Origin: Zizania palustris
Taxonomy: Eukaryota > Streptophyta > Magnoliopsida > Poales > Poaceae
Assembly (NCBI GenBank): GCA_019279435.1
Contig: JAAALK010000867.1
Location: 1-64,000, forward strand
Direction: 5' to 3'
Length of the DNA stretch: 64,000 nucleotides
Positions 1 to 11,088 of this stretch are shown here, in pieces; position 1 is the stretch's first letter, and each line of letters starts with the position of its first letter. A program made the position numbers and the translations under genes. Under the pieces are notes generated by a model. The model was not told the origin of the DNA and searched no databases. It saw nothing but the letters and a program-made list of their open reading frames with translations.

Positions 1-247
1 TGAAGGAGAGCTCGTGTTGGTGTTGTTGGAGACGGAACAACTGTGTCTGCTGCTCTTGCATCTGCTTTTGTTGTTGTTGCATTTGGGTATGCAGTGTGGC
101 AATCAGTTGGTTTTGTTTTGCCATCATCTCCGTAAGTGTGGGATGATAGACAAGAGGGGTCTGCTGACGTCCAGCTTCACCCCACTGAGGCAGGTTGCCT
201 GAGGTGTTTCCATCGCGTGGGACTTCTGATCCTTGGTCATTGGCCAT
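1..247 (-). CDS. Gag N-terminus of element A (partial)
   Basis: The frame is open from an ATG at 247-245 to the window edge, 82 codons without a stop. The N-terminus is polar. It is followed by a glutamine-rich stretch (several runs of Q with M and H) that would form a coiled coil before the conserved capsid fold. The same layout (short polar start, MAKQNQL motif, Q-rich segment) is seen in the Gag of element F at 32935 onward. Gag forms the virus-like particle that packages element RNA. It sits 838 bp downstream of ORF0 in element order, a longer gap than the roughly 190 bp in F. It is unbroken over the part visible; the rest lies outside the window. Confidence 0.75.
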   Translation of the reverse strand, partial: MANDQGSEVPRDGNTSGNLPQWGEAGRQQTPLVYHPTLTEMMAKQNQLIATLHTQMQQQQKQMQEQQTQLFRLQQHQHELSF

Positions 248-1084
248 CCTGAAGTTGAAGGGTTCAAAAAGAAGGTGCCGTCATTAAGGGGAAATTGTTA
301 CTGGTTTTATTGCCTAAGATGAATAGTTTGACCTAGATGCTTACATATTTTGTTTTAGTCCCTTATCAACTTTCATACTTATGCCTTGTATAAATCGTGT
401 ATTTTATTCACACAACATTCATGTTGTAACATATTTTATTAATTAGTGTTAGAGGTTTAAGATGAAGTGGTGTTGATTATATCTTATTGAATTCCTTGGT
501 GTCCAAAAATTCCAGAAAATCTTTGGAACGCATCTTAATGCTTAGGAGAATTTTTAGGAAAATACTCTAGCTAATTGTTATTTTTAAATGAAATTTTTTT
601 AGGCCTGTATTTTAGCTTTCCTCTTTCTTGATTTTTACTGAGTCATTTTCTTGCAATTTATTTGTTAATTACTCTTTTTTTTAACGTGTGACAAAACTTC
701 AAGGCGTTACAATCCTAACCTCCTTAACAAGAATCTCGTCCCGAGAAGGTTAAAGATAGGCTTCAAGTCTATATTTTCATAGATTGGGCTTGGCTAAGTT
801 AGGGCTTTCTTGACAACACTTGTCTTGACTTCATGATTGGAGTTGATCTCGCAGAACGGCGACGAACGAATCACGTTGACTTGAAACTAGAGGTAGATTC
901 TCTCCTTTAGATTGGGATTATGATCTAATAGGTCTAGGGAAATGATATTAAGCTTTATTTAGAAATGTATCGTTCTTGTGATTACATTTATGTTTATTTT
1001 TATTTAATCTTCACTCATGTCTTATATTCGACATGGGTGGCAATACAAGCAAGTAAAAGAAAACAATCAGTCGTAAAACTACGT
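248..1084 (-). other. ORF0-gag spacer of element A
   Basis: This AT-rich stretch has no credible reading frame. It lies between ORF0 and gag of element A. The matching spacer in element F (32741-32934) is only about 190 bp, so this one is roughly 650 bp longer. I see no terminal inverted repeats or target duplication that would mark a separate insertion. Confidence 0.6.
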
Positions 1085-1894
1085 CTATGGTAGCTCAGGG
1101 GACGGCTCGATCACGGGCTCGTGGGAGACGGTCGGGGTCGAGGAGCTGGATGGTCCGGCGGGTGGAGCACTGCGGGAGATCCTCTTGGGCCTCACGGTGG
1201 GGATCCGAAGGGGTTTCTTCTTGCAAGGCGGAAGAGGTGCGATCTCCTCAAGATCCTTCTTCAAGTCTTTGAGCTGCTGGCGGAGCTGGGTATTGACCAT
1301 GGCGCCCTGGCGTAGGAGCTCATTCTGACACCTCAATTCCTCCACCTCGAGGGTCAACTGGGGGTTCTGCTAAAGCTGTCGACGGAGCTCTGCATTCTCG
1401 CGGGTCAGGTTCTCCGAAGTGTGTCGGTAGAAGTCGATGGTGTTGTGCTGGCTGTCTGCATCGAGGATGGCCTCTGTGTGGAGGTTGTCCATGGCCTCCA
1501 AGAGTCTCATCGTGCGGGTGATGGCGGAGTTGCTCTGCGTGAGGGGGCTGACGTAGATGCTGCGGTGACTCCCGGGTGTGCGCATGGGCATGAAGCGGTA
1601 GATGGTGTCGCGGAGGTGGCAGTCGTAGACCAGTCGAAGCTCGGCGAGGGACTGAAGAGCGGCTCGCTGGCTGGCCACCACGAACGAAGGTCCTCCAACT
1701 CCATGGGTGTAGAAGGGTGGCTGCGTGGAGGGGCGGATAACAACCGTGACCTCGCAGTAGCTCTCGTTCGCATCGGGAAAGATCCCGTGGAACGCAGGCT
1801 CATGGGGAAACCCCAAGAAGTCGACGAGCACGCGAAGCTCGCTGATGAATCCGGCCTCGTCACGAAGAGTCCCGCTCATGGTATGGACCGGCAT
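1085..1894 (-). pseudogene. ORF0 upstream of gag in element A (one in-frame stop)
   Basis: The frame starts at ATG 1894 and runs about 269 codons to a stop at 1087-1085, broken only by one amber at 1372-1370; the frame is kept on both sides. The first half is globular (motifs VDFLGFPHEPAFHG and LQSLAELRLVYDC). The middle carries LEAMDNLHTEA and TIDFYRHTSENLTREN. Then comes a heptad-rich coiled coil and a basic, proline/serine-rich tail with KKKPLRIP. Element F has a homologous ORF at 31912-32740 in the same place after the primer-binding site. An extra ORF before gag is, as I recall, known in rice RIRE3/RIRE8-type elements; its function is unknown to me. It is the best-preserved reading frame of element A. 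Confidence 0.8.
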
Positions 1895-2010
1895 CTACAA
1901 AAGAGAGAAAGTTTTTGTGAAAATCTCGGAAGATGAGAGGATAAGTAATTTTGTAAGAAAATATAGTGAATATATAAGCCCTAAGGTCAGGTCTGTTTGG
2001 CTTCCTACAG

Positions 2011-2030
2011 TCAAGTCGGCTCTGATACCA
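2011..2030 (-). other. Primer-binding site of element A
   Basis: On the minus strand the sequence TGGTATCAGAGCCGACTTGA begins 3 bp inside the LTR end. TGGTATCAGAGC is the usual complement of the plant initiator Met-tRNA 3' end, which primes minus-strand cDNA. Confidence 0.9.
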
Positions 2031-3529
2031 TCTTGTCGCGCCCCGATTTAATAAATCAGGACTTTATTGAAATTCCATAGAAAATCAATAAAACAAGACG
2101 TTCATCAAGCGACCACGTACAATACGAGCAATCATCCACGGTTCGTAGACCGCATTAGTACAAAAGTGAATAAATATGAAGAGAAACTAATAAATCAAAG
2201 GGTCCTAGATGAATGCCTCCTTCCAGTCTCGCCTTGACTGGGTCGCTACTCCAGACCTTCATCCTCCTCGTAGTAGATGGGCTCTGATGGTGTAAGTCAA
2301 TGGGGTGAGTACAGATGTACTCCGCAAGCCACCGAATGCAAATATAATGCAGGGTAAATAACAAGGGAGATAGTGGCTAGTTTTGCGAAAGTAGCATAAT
2401 TGTAAAGCATTAAATGTGATCAATTTATTAGTACTGAAAAGTAAACATGTGTATGCATCATCATCTTCTAACTCGAGGAGTACGTTTTACCTCCTCGCAC
2501 AACAGTCCTTACATGCCATGAATAACTCAATCATTCAAACAATTGTAAACTAACTGCGAGTAGTCACACAACCCGCCCTTGACCGTGGGCTCGGCTTTTC
2601 GAAAAGATTAAATTACTCTGATCAGAGATGTACCACTGTACCCACAAGGCACGCACTCATCACTTGCACCAAAGTGTAACGAGATGACCCATTTCACGGG
2701 AACTCGTGCCAAAACCTTCCATATAGTCCTCCCCGACTCAACAGCACCCTCTTATAGGTTTCATATGGTGCCCCGACGCGTCGGTGCCTCACCATACCCC
2801 CCTTGAGCCTTCTTTGGTACAAGGCGCCCTAAGGGCTAGCCCCTTGCCCCCTCCACTATGGTGCAGAGAGTCGGAGTGTCCCACACTTCCGGTTAGGACT
2901 TACCCATTAGACTTGTGGTTGGTACGGAAGTGCTTTGCAACAGATCCCGCAGACTGGTCCTTATAGTGCCCCGGGTGCGACCAACCAGTTTGCGAGCTTG
3001 CACCCGGAACCCACCATACTTATAACATAGCCTACTCCAACAGAGTCCAGAGACAAGAATAACGGGGAAATTCATATAACAGGATCCATCTATCTACGAC
3101 TCATTCTTTTTATCCTATAGCAGTTGTGCCGGTACATTGGGCACTAGCTAATATAATATTTGTAGAGTGACAAGGAGTTAAGGCTCAATAAGCATGGCTT
3201 GGGTTTGCACACAAGGACGAGGATCTAATAATTATAAGTGTAAGGCTTGATTATTGGACTAATGCATTATTAACCTATGAGTTATAGCGATATTTATTAA
3301 AACATGGGCTCAATGATGATCAACTGTTTCAACAGAGGTGGTCGATGACTTGCCTTGCTCAGCAAAGGGTGAAGGTGGAACCTCGGGATAGAACTCCGGA
3401 TCTTCAACGACGTCGTAGCCTTCTCGATACGGAAAAGTAAATAAAGCATTCAATAAACAATCCAAAACAATCAATCATACTAACATACATGTTTCTATTG
3501 GATTAAGTAAAGGAGATAGAGTCTTAAAG

Positions 3530-4390
3530 TTTAGGGAGTTGTTACTTAAATATTTAAGATTGATTTCTAATGAGATTTCTGAATCTTAAGACTTGATGTA
3601 GTTATTTTTCCTAGGAGTTTCTATTTTTCCCTTTTAAAGTTGAAGTAAAAAGGTATTGAATAACCTTATTATTATTGTAGTAAAAATACTGGACTTAAGT
3701 TATTAGGTTACATGAGGTTGTTATATAAATTTTTAGGATATTTCCATAAAGGGTTGACTTCTTCTTAAATGCATTAATTACATGTCCTAAAAGGGCCTTT
3801 GTAATATTAATTATTAGATTAAAGTGGGCAAAGTGAACATGTTACTTTTGTTGCATTAAAATAGTGGGATAAAGTCATTAAGTCCTCTGAATTTATTATA
3901 TAATCTTTCATGATATTTTTGTAAAGTGTTGTATTTCCATTATATGAATTAATCATTTATTTTAGAGGGCCTTGGAAATGTGGTTTAGTAAATTAAAATG
4001 AGCAAAATGAATTATTATATTTTTATTGGCTTATAAACAATGTACTGGAGTCATCTAAAATTAATATATAAATATTTAAGAGCTTTTCTGAATGAAATAA
4101 TAATTAAATCCTAAGAGGGGTCTTAGGAATGTTATTTAATAAAATGTCATGGACAAAATGGTCATTCCATTATTATTGTATTAATAATAGTGAAATGGAG
4201 CCAAAATATCTTCTGAAATTAATTTATAAGTTTTTAAGGGTTTATCTGAATTATTTAATTGAAATATTAATTAATTACTAAAGGGGACTTTTCTTTATTA
4301 TTTAATAAGATTATTATGTGCCAAATAAACATATTGTTTTTATTGCATAAAAGTGTATAGGATAAAAAGACAATTTTTACAGAATTAAAA
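3530..4390 (-). repeat. Degenerate AT-rich tandem repeats inside LTR A
   Basis: Read on the plus strand, loosely similar blocks recur at about 3788, 3965, 4112 and 4281, each with a short A/G-rich core (for example AAAGGGCCTTT, AGAGGGCCTT, AGAGGGGTCTT, AAAGGGGACTT) in AT-rich context with TTTAAG and ATTAAT words. Spacing is about 150-180 bp. LTR F carries two copies of a related unit (30043 and 30213) and LTR H about one or two. The boundaries are approximate. Confidence 0.6.
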
Positions 4391-5232
4391 TGGGGGAAAT
4401 TTGGAGATAATTTGAGCAAGATATGAATTTTAAAGTTTTAAACAAATTTCTGTATTTTATTTAAACCAGAAAACCTGCGAGGTCCACGGTGAGCCAAGTC
4501 CACCATGGACCCGCGCACTGTGCGCGTGGGCCGATCGGATCTGGACCGTTGGATCCAGATCCAGTGGTCCACGGTGGGGCGGGGCGTTTAAGTTACAGCG
4601 GACGGCTGTGATTAAAAGGAATCCAACCGGTACGCGTGTACGTCTGAGATCAACCCGGCGTTTTAAATGAAATCCAATGCCCCAGATCAACCGATATCGG
4701 TTCAGTGTGATCCGAGGGCCAGGATTGAATCCGTCGCCGGTCTAATCCCAACCGTCCATCCGTGATCACATGGCGGTGATCACGTCCGGCACGCACACGG
4801 CACGGGGAAGACCGAGGTCTTCGTCCCCGGCTCCGGCGGTGCGACGGCGAGGGGCGATCGGCGTGGCGGGGGTCCATGGCCCTAGGCGACGATGGAAACC
4901 GAAAGGGTAGAGGGAGGGGAGTGTATCCGTACCGTAGGCGGCGGCGGTGATGGACTGGTGGCGACCAGCGGCGAGAAGGTGGCGACGAGCTCCTCGGGTT
5001 GGCTATGGCGAAGGTGTTCCGGCAGTCGTATGGCCTAGTGGAGGCGATGCCGAGGTAGAGGAGGCGGAGGGGATCCCGGCGGTGAAGACGGCGAGGGTGG
5101 CAGTGGTCCGGAGCACCGGTGAGGGGCCGCCGGAGTGCGAGCAGAGGAAAACCGAAATAAGAGGGGTGGCGGCCTTCGGGATTGCGATGGCTAGGGTCCT
5201 GGTGGTGTGCTCGGGTTGCGGCGAGGCTAGGC

Positions 5233-5240
5233 TCTTTATA
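5233..5240 (-). promoter_or_regulatory. Candidate TATA box of LTR A
   Basis: The minus strand reads CCCCTATAAAGAGCC. Solo LTR H (48795) and LTR F (29582) have a TATA motif in the same GC-rich context, with a long transcribed leader implied downstream. Confidence 0.6.
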
Positions 5241-6105
5241 GGGGTCGCCGGTGATAAAAATGGAAGGAGAAAAGAAGGAAACCCGATGAGGGAACCCATG
5301 CCTCGCCGGCGAGCTTCCATGCTTCTCGGATAGACTTCCAAAAGGGCGAAATCGCGTCGATCTTGGGCGGATGGGGATCGCCGACGAGAGGGGAAAGTAG
5401 ATCCGGGGCCAGTTTGGTGAGATATGGCGGCCGGCGGCTGAATACAGAAGGGGGTGGCGTCGGTATGGAAGGGGATCGCCCCCTTCCTTCGGGGAAGAAG
5501 GATATGACAGGTGGGTCCCACCTGTCATAGTCCGAGGGAAATGGAATCGGCTGACTGGCGGGCTAGGCCTGGCAGAGAGAGGGAGGAAACGCGAGCGGCT
5601 GCCAAGTGGGACCGGCCAGGCGCGAGAGTGAGGGGGCTTCGGCGCCGACAAGTGGGCCAGGGAGGGCAGTGGCTAGGCGCGCGCGCAAGTGACCGACAGG
5701 TGGGCCAATCCGTACGTGGGCGCGGGAAGGAGAGAGGAAGCGCCGACAGGCTGGCCCCCCTGTCAGCGAGAGGGGTTGGACTGGGCTGGGCCGAAAGGCC
5801 TTTGGAGGGAATTCGGGGTTTCGGCCCATCAAGATTTAAAATTCATTTTTCAATTAAAATAATTCTAGAATATCAATTATTTGATTAAGGCTTGAAGCAC
5901 TGTTTCTAAAATTTTGTAAAAATTCTCAAAAATATTTCTTGGCCTCTAGTTTATCCCATAAAATTTTCAAGTCCAAATTTTGAATATTTACCTCTGCTTG
6001 GCTTTAATAGGGCTCTTTTAGGATTTTCTTTAATAACAAATTCAGAAATTCATTTAATATTATTTTTCCTTTATTTTATTCCCTTTTAATTTTGGGGCTG
6101 TTACA

Positions 6106-8096
6106 ATTCTCGAGGTTTCCGTGTTTGGAAGCTCGAATTCCAGCAGCTTGTCAAGACTTGCGAGGTTTCTTTTGATGAGTCCTTGCCTTCTTTAACTCCT
6201 TCTTTTGAGCTTTCTGGTGATGGTGAGCTCGGAGAGTCCATTTTCGAGGAAGATGAGGATACTCCAGCTGCTGATGAGGGTGGGCCTTCTGCACCTCCTG
6301 CAGAGCCCACGCCTTCTGAGACTTCGACTGAGGATGAGGGCGGACCTCTGATCACTTCTTCCACTTCGATCGAGCCCCCTAAGTCGAGTCCAGAGGTGCC
6401 AGCTGCTGACTCCGGTGAGGTGACTTCAGATCACCAGGGATCCTGAGCAGTTCAGCGTGATCACCCCTCAGAGCTCATCATCGGTGATGTGTCTACAAGA
6501 ACTTTGCGTTCATCTGTTGACTCTCTTGCTGTGTTTGCTGAATCTGCATTTATTGCATCTTTTGAGCCCAGAGACATTTCTCATGCTCTTTCTAACTCTA
6601 ATTGGATTAATGCCATGCAAGAAGAGCTTGAAAATGTTGTCCGCAATCGGGTTTGGACACTGGTTGAACTGCCACCCGAATGCAACCCCATATGCACCAA
6701 GTGAGTGTTCAAGAACAAGCAAGGTGAAGATGGGGTTGTGGTGCGCAACAAAGCTCGACTAGTTGCCCAGGGTTTTTGCTAGAAGGAGGGTATTGATTTT
6801 GAAGAAACCTTCGCCCCTGTTGCCCGTCTTGAGTCCATTCGCATTCTCTTAGCTTTTGCTGCTTCGAAGGGTTTTAAGCTTTTTCAAATGGACGTCAAGA
6901 GTGCTTTTCTGAATGGGTACATAAAGGAGGAGGTTTATGTTAGGCAGCCCCCCGGTTTTGAGAACCCCAAGTTTCCTCGACATGTCTTTAAGTTGCAAAA
7001 AGCTTTATACGGGTTGAAGCAAGCCCCCAGGGCTTGGTATGACCGGTTGAAGCAGTTTTTGTTGGGGAAGGGCTTTGTGATGGGTTCTGTGGATAAAACT
7101 CTTTTCCTGCTTAGAGATGCTTCAGATTTCTTAGTCGCTCAGATTTACGTGGACGATATTATCTTTGGCGGTACTACTAATGATCTCGTGTCCAAGTTTT
7201 CTGAGCAGATGCACAGTGAGTTTGAGATGAGCCTCATGGGTGAGCTCAAGTACTTCCTAGGGCTCCAGATCAAGCAGACCAAGGACGGCACCTTCATCCA
7301 CCAGGGTAAGTACACTCGGGACATGTTGAAGAAATTCGACTTTGGTGGAGAGCTAAAGCCTCAGATGACCCCAATGGGCACATCTGGGGGCCTAGACAAG
7401 GACGAGAGCGGTGTCAAGGTCAACGAGAGAGAGTTTCGAGGGATGATCGGTTCGTTGCTGTACTTGACGGCGACGAGGCCAGACATACAGTTCGCCGTGG
7501 GACTTTGCGCGCGTTTTCAGTCTTCACCACACGTGTCTCATCAGCAGGCTGTCAAGCGCATCTTCATGTATCTCACTTATGCGCCCGATCTCGGTCTTTA
7601 CTATTCAGCATCATCATCTCTTGATTTATCTGGCTTTTCGGATGCCAACTTTGGTCGGTGCCGGTTGGATCGCAAGTCGACTTCCGGTACTTGCCAGTTT
7701 CTTGGTTCTTCTCTTGTGTCTTGGTCTTCTCGAAAGCAATCTGGAGTTGCTCTTTCGACCACTTAGGCTGAGTATGTAGCTGCTGCTAGCTGCTGCTCAC
7801 AGTTGGTTTGGATGATTTCCACTCTGCGAGATTTTGGGTTGTTCTTTCCAACCAGAGTTACTTTGTTTTGCGACAGCACCAATGCAATTAGTGTAGGAAA
7901 AAACCCATGTCTCCATTCAAAGACCAAACACATTGATGTGCGCTTTCACTTTTTGCGGGATCAATAGGAGAAAGGTGTCATTGACCTTGTTCATGTTGAT
8001 ACCCATCATCAGTTGGCTGATATTTTCACCAAACCCCTAGATCAGTCTACTTTTGAGCGTTTACGAGGGGATTTGGGTGTTGTGTATCCTTTCTAG
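6106..8096 (+). pseudogene. Copia pol fragment of element B: integrase C-terminus, RT, RNase H
   Basis: The integrase tail with its acidic, serine/proline-rich linker runs to about 6560. RT starts at NWINAMQEELE (about 6602) and shows [27 protein letters not shown] and the catalytic YVDD (about 7147-7158). RNase H follows with GFSDANF and [15 protein letters not shown], and the protein ends ERLRGDLGVVYPF at 8096. The longest clean stretch is 292 codons (6888-7766). In-frame stops at about 6445, 6703, 6781, 7764 and 7966 disable it. RT copies element RNA into cDNA. The 5' side is missing because element A inserted at 6105/6106. The RT core is better preserved than in C or K. Confidence 0.92.
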
Positions 8097-9452
8097 GATA
8101 TTTTGCGTCAGTTTTCTTCTTCTTTACTCTTTTCTTGAGTCTTTTTGTGTGTGTTCATATCTTGCATATTCACATATCACACTTTTGAGCTTGCTTCTGT
8201 TATATGATTGAACTGCTTTACTTATTCTAGCTAGTACATGCTTTTGATTACTTGTCGATAATCATGCTTTGCTTCAGTTCATTTGATATGTCTGATATCT
8301 GTCATATGCATGGCTTTTACGCTTTAAACTTGAAAAATGATCACCATTGCTTCTGGTAACTAGCATGTGTAGGCTGAGTGCTTTTGCTATCTGTTACATG
8401 CCTTGTAGCTAGTTCCTCACATAGATGCAGATATGCAACTTGAACATCTTTATACTTTATCATGGAAAATGTGCTATAAAAATGATAGAAATCAAAAATG
8501 AATGAAATTTCCATGCCTTTTTATGCTTGAGTTGAAAAGATCCAAGTGGGTTTGCTTTGTCGCATTGCATTGTTCTGGACTGCTTACCATAGCACTTTGG
8601 TATGAACTAGAACAGTGTAGTGTATGCCAAGACCAATGTCTTAAGCTTCCAATGGTCCAGTTATGGCCTAGGCTTGACTTGGTCGGTTAGCATAAGGTTT
8701 GACATGCAAATAACCCTTGGCAAAAATGAAAAAGGAAAATGAAAAAGCCTGACAATTAAAAAGACAACAAGTTTGCTGAAGCACTTTATTTTGGACAATG
8801 CTTATCTTGGTAGATATCAGTTAACTTATGCATCTCATTCTTTACCTTGCTTGTCATCTGGAAAATGTGGTGATGCTTTATTTGTAAAAATTGAAAAAAT
8901 GCGTGCTAATGACTTTCTTTAGATATCATCTGTTGCACTGATCATGCCATGTGTCTTAGACAGTATGTCTTTTGCTATACTTGTTAGATGTTGTAATTGC
9001 AGTCAATCATATCTGAGAAGCATGCTTTATACACTCCACCTACACCCGAGTTGCATTCATTGCATATTGCCAGGGGGAGTCAGTGTCGTTTTAGAGTGCT
9101 TGATGAGTTCACTTGTCAACAAGGGGGAGAAATTTTGGGATAAGAGTTTAAGGGGGAGTTTTTGGCTTTCTCTGGGATTTGTTTCAGGGGGAGTTTTTGT
9201 CCCGTTTGTCCTTACTCTTTTAATATCCTTGTTGATGTTTCTGAGACTGCACTCGTTTTGAGTTTTTTACTTTTGGTTAACCATAATGACCGTCTCTTGC
9301 TTTTGTTCGGCTTTTGGTCATTAGGGATAAACTTTTACTTTATTTTCTTCTTCTTTCTTTCTTGTGTTTTTGTTTTCGTGTTTCCACAGTTGTTCGCAGG
9401 TTTTGAAGAGCTTGAACTGAAGTGTTGACAATGCACTCATCAAGGGGGAGAT
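8097..9452 (+). other. 3' untranslated region of element B with multiple polypurine tracts
   Basis: Between the pol stop and the LTR there is no convincing env-like frame; the small open frames are T-rich and unlike any protein I know. From 9071 a series of near-identical purine tracts appears: CAGGGGGAGT (9071), AAGGGGGAGA (9121), AAGGGGGAGT (about 9150), CAGGGGGAGT (about 9185) and CAAGGGGGAGAT (9441-9452). The last one touches the LTR and is the functional candidate primer for plus-strand synthesis. Multiple tracts are a described Sirevirus trait. Element K carries the same arrangement at 58577-58985 on the other strand. Confidence 0.8.
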
Positions 9453-9567
9453 TGAGGAGCCATGCTGAAGAGCGTGGGCCTCATGGCTCCAGAAATGATA
9501 AGTCATTGTCAACGATAGTCAAAGAGGACTGAAAGAGAGAGAAGACCTGCTGCGTCAGGGCCGCATG

Positions 9568-9764
9568 TGACTCAGGTACACGGGCAGCGAGCGACTGTTT
9601 GGCAGAGGGGCCGCGAAGTTGGGCTGGCCCAATCCGGGTACATGGGCTAGGAGCAGCAGAGGATCCACTGGGCTGTTGACCGGGATTGACTCAGGTACAC
9701 GGATGGCGAGCGATTGCCGAGTGAGGGAGCTGCGGAATCGGGCCGGCCCAATTCGGGTACCCGG
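9568..9764 (+). repeat. CpG-rich direct repeats in the Sirevirus LTR
   Basis: Two related copies (9568-9646 and 9688-9764, offset 120 bp) both begin GACTCAGGTACACGG and end near CGGGTAC, with GGCCCAAT before the end. CpG-rich repeats upstream of the promoter are known in Sirevirus LTRs. Similar blocks are visible in the LTRs of J (about 27560-27760) and K (about 58265-58470). Confidence 0.75.
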
Positions 9765-10040
9765 TGCGAAGACGGTGGACGCTTTGTCAGTTTCGGCGCA
9801 AAACTGACAACCGCTGATCTCGGATCTGACCGTTCTGAGGTGAAGCCGTAGATGCTACGAAAGCTCCGCATCAGGACAAGTTACCTTTATTTAGGTTTTT
9901 ACTATTTTGCCTTTAGGCCCACAGTCTGTCAGTTGAGTCTGTAAAAAAATCCTAAGGGCATTTCGGCCTTTTCCATTTTTATTCAAAGTCTGTAAAAAAC
10001 CCTAGGGGTATTTCTGCATTTTTCCATTTAATGGGCAGCC

Positions 10041-10048
10041 TATAAATA
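10041..10048 (+). promoter_or_regulatory. TATA box of the shared B/C LTR
   Basis: The sequence CCTATAAATAGGCCCC is a strong TATA match, 588 bp into the LTR. LTR K has the same motif on the minus strand at 58042-58051. Confidence 0.8.
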
Positions 10049-11025
10049 GGCCCCAATATCCTAGGGTTAGGGTACCCATTCATTTCAGAAAAACACTTTA
10101 CCAAATATTGGGTCACTTTCCATCTATTCTTTTTCCTTCCGCCGCCGGCGTGTTCATCCTCTTCAATCTGAAATCGCCGCCGTCTTTTCTTATCTTCTCC
10201 GAGCACCACGTTTTTCTCCGACCAAGTTTTTTCCTAGCCGCTGTTTGTGTCTCCCGCATCGAGGTCGTAGCGTGTGGTAACCTAGGCCAGCAGCGCCTAG
10301 TGGCTGCATCTAACGCGCGGCTGCAGCTGGCTCCTGCGCTGCAGCAGCAGTAGGAAGTCTGCCATTGGCCGCGTGAAGGCGAAGTGCTGCACGGCTATTT
10401 GCATGCGATAGCACCACGCAGCAAGGAGCAGCATTCAACGGCGTGAACAGCAAGCACACGGGCTCGGGTTCCAAGGCAAAATACAGTCAACCGGATGAAC
10501 TAATCAAGGGGCACACAAATCAAGGTACAAGTTCACTGTAGAAATTAAATTCTTGATTGAAATGCAAGATTAGTCCGTGATATTCTTTCTGCACATCATT
10601 ACTGTTGCTGCACGTTTCTTTGTGAATATTTCCTAATCTTGCATAGGGAAACGTGCCTAATCATGTGCTTAACTTGTCGTCCAGATTAGTACTTCACGTT
10701 AATGTTGTTAAATTACTTTTTTAATATGTGTACTATTTTAATTCTGTTAGAACACCACAGTTTATCATCTTCATTTGAGTTGGTCTGATTAAATGCCTAT
10801 GAGTTAATTAATCTGTTAAATTTGCCTTTAAGCACTGTGTTGGTGTCTTTTTTTAGGACACTGGTCGTTTTTTTGGGCTAGATCTTTTTAGGTCTTGTTG
10901 AACTGTTTACATTTCCCTGCTAAGTCTATCGAGGTGCGTTGGGTGTTGGGAGCAGGCCATTTATTCGAAAGAATTTTTTAGGCGCCCATTCGCCCCCCTC
11001 TGGTCGCTACTTTCGGTCCTACAAG

Positions 11026-11037
11026 TGGTATCAGAGC
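11026..11037 (+). other. Primer-binding site of element C
   Basis: TGGTATCAGAGC begins 2 bp after the LTR end and continues TTGGTTAG. It is complementary to the 3' end of plant initiator Met-tRNA. Confidence 0.93.
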
Positions 11038-11088
11038 TTGGTTAGGGTTTTTCCATACCTTAACCGGTTCTAAACCCCAGTAGTGATC

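Larger units (their letters stand above)
1..6105 (-). mobile_element. Element A: Ty3/gypsy (chromovirus/Tekay-like) LTR retrotransposon, 5' part only
   Basis: Read on the minus strand the order is a 4.07-kb LTR (6105 to 2034), an initiator-Met-tRNA-type primer-binding site (2030-2011), ORF0 (1894-1085) and the start of gag (247 to 1); the rest runs off the window. The LTR has TG...CA ends. Its outer end at 6105 abuts copia integrase sequence (element B) that matches 14966 onward, so A inserted into B. Its distal end and second target-site copy are outside the window. Clade is inferred from likeness to element F, whose pol is visible. Confidence 0.9.
2034..6105 (-). repeat. 5' LTR of element A (4072 bp)
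   Basis: On the minus strand it begins TGTAACAGCCCC at 6105 and ends GGGGCGCGACA at 2034. Its last 1.3 kb closely matches solo LTR H (49930-51293), including the block near the 3' end and the AATAAAG motif about 30 bp from the end. It is longer than H (3233 bp), mostly because of an AT-rich repeat block at about 3530-4390. The upstream half (about 4490-5830) is GC-rich. A 333-codon open frame there is considered a chance frame because it starts upstream of the TATA box. Confidence 0.92.
6106..11023 (+). mobile_element. Element B: Ty1/copia Sirevirus, 3' half
   Basis: It contains the integrase tail, RT and RNase H, a 1.36-kb 3' untranslated region with several polypurine tracts, and a 1.57-kb LTR. 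Its left side is cut by element A at 6105/6106. Its 3' LTR is at the same time the 5' LTR of element C, since a primer-binding site and gag follow directly. The overlap of B and C (6106-6780 against 14966-15640) is nearly identical by eye, so they are close relatives. Confidence 0.9.
9453..11023 (+). repeat. Shared LTR: 3' LTR of B and 5' LTR of C (1571 bp)
   Basis: It begins TGAGGAGCCATGCTG directly after the polypurine tract and ends TTTCGGTCCTACA, followed 2 bp later by a primer-binding site. It therefore serves two internal regions. A GC-rich first part holds two 77-79-bp direct repeats, then a TATA box, then an AT-rich leader. The ends match the LTRs at 26610-27886, 56801-58576 and 63095 onward. 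Confidence 0.92.

Noticed and set aside
4650..5651. 333-codon open frame on the minus strand in LTR A
   Set aside because: GC-rich, Arg/Pro/Ser-biased, starts upstream of the TATA box and lies wholly in the LTR; the same part of LTR H has no matching frame of that length.
8944..9428. Possible env-like frames between pol and LTR of element B
   Set aside because: Two overlapping frames rich in Leu/Phe/Ser from T-rich DNA; no signal or fusion-like features beyond composition; not preserved in K.
11026..11045. tRNA-like sequence
   Set aside because: This is the primer-binding site (complement of a tRNA 3' end), not a tRNA gene; no cloverleaf nearby. The same holds at 2011, 26597 and 31777.
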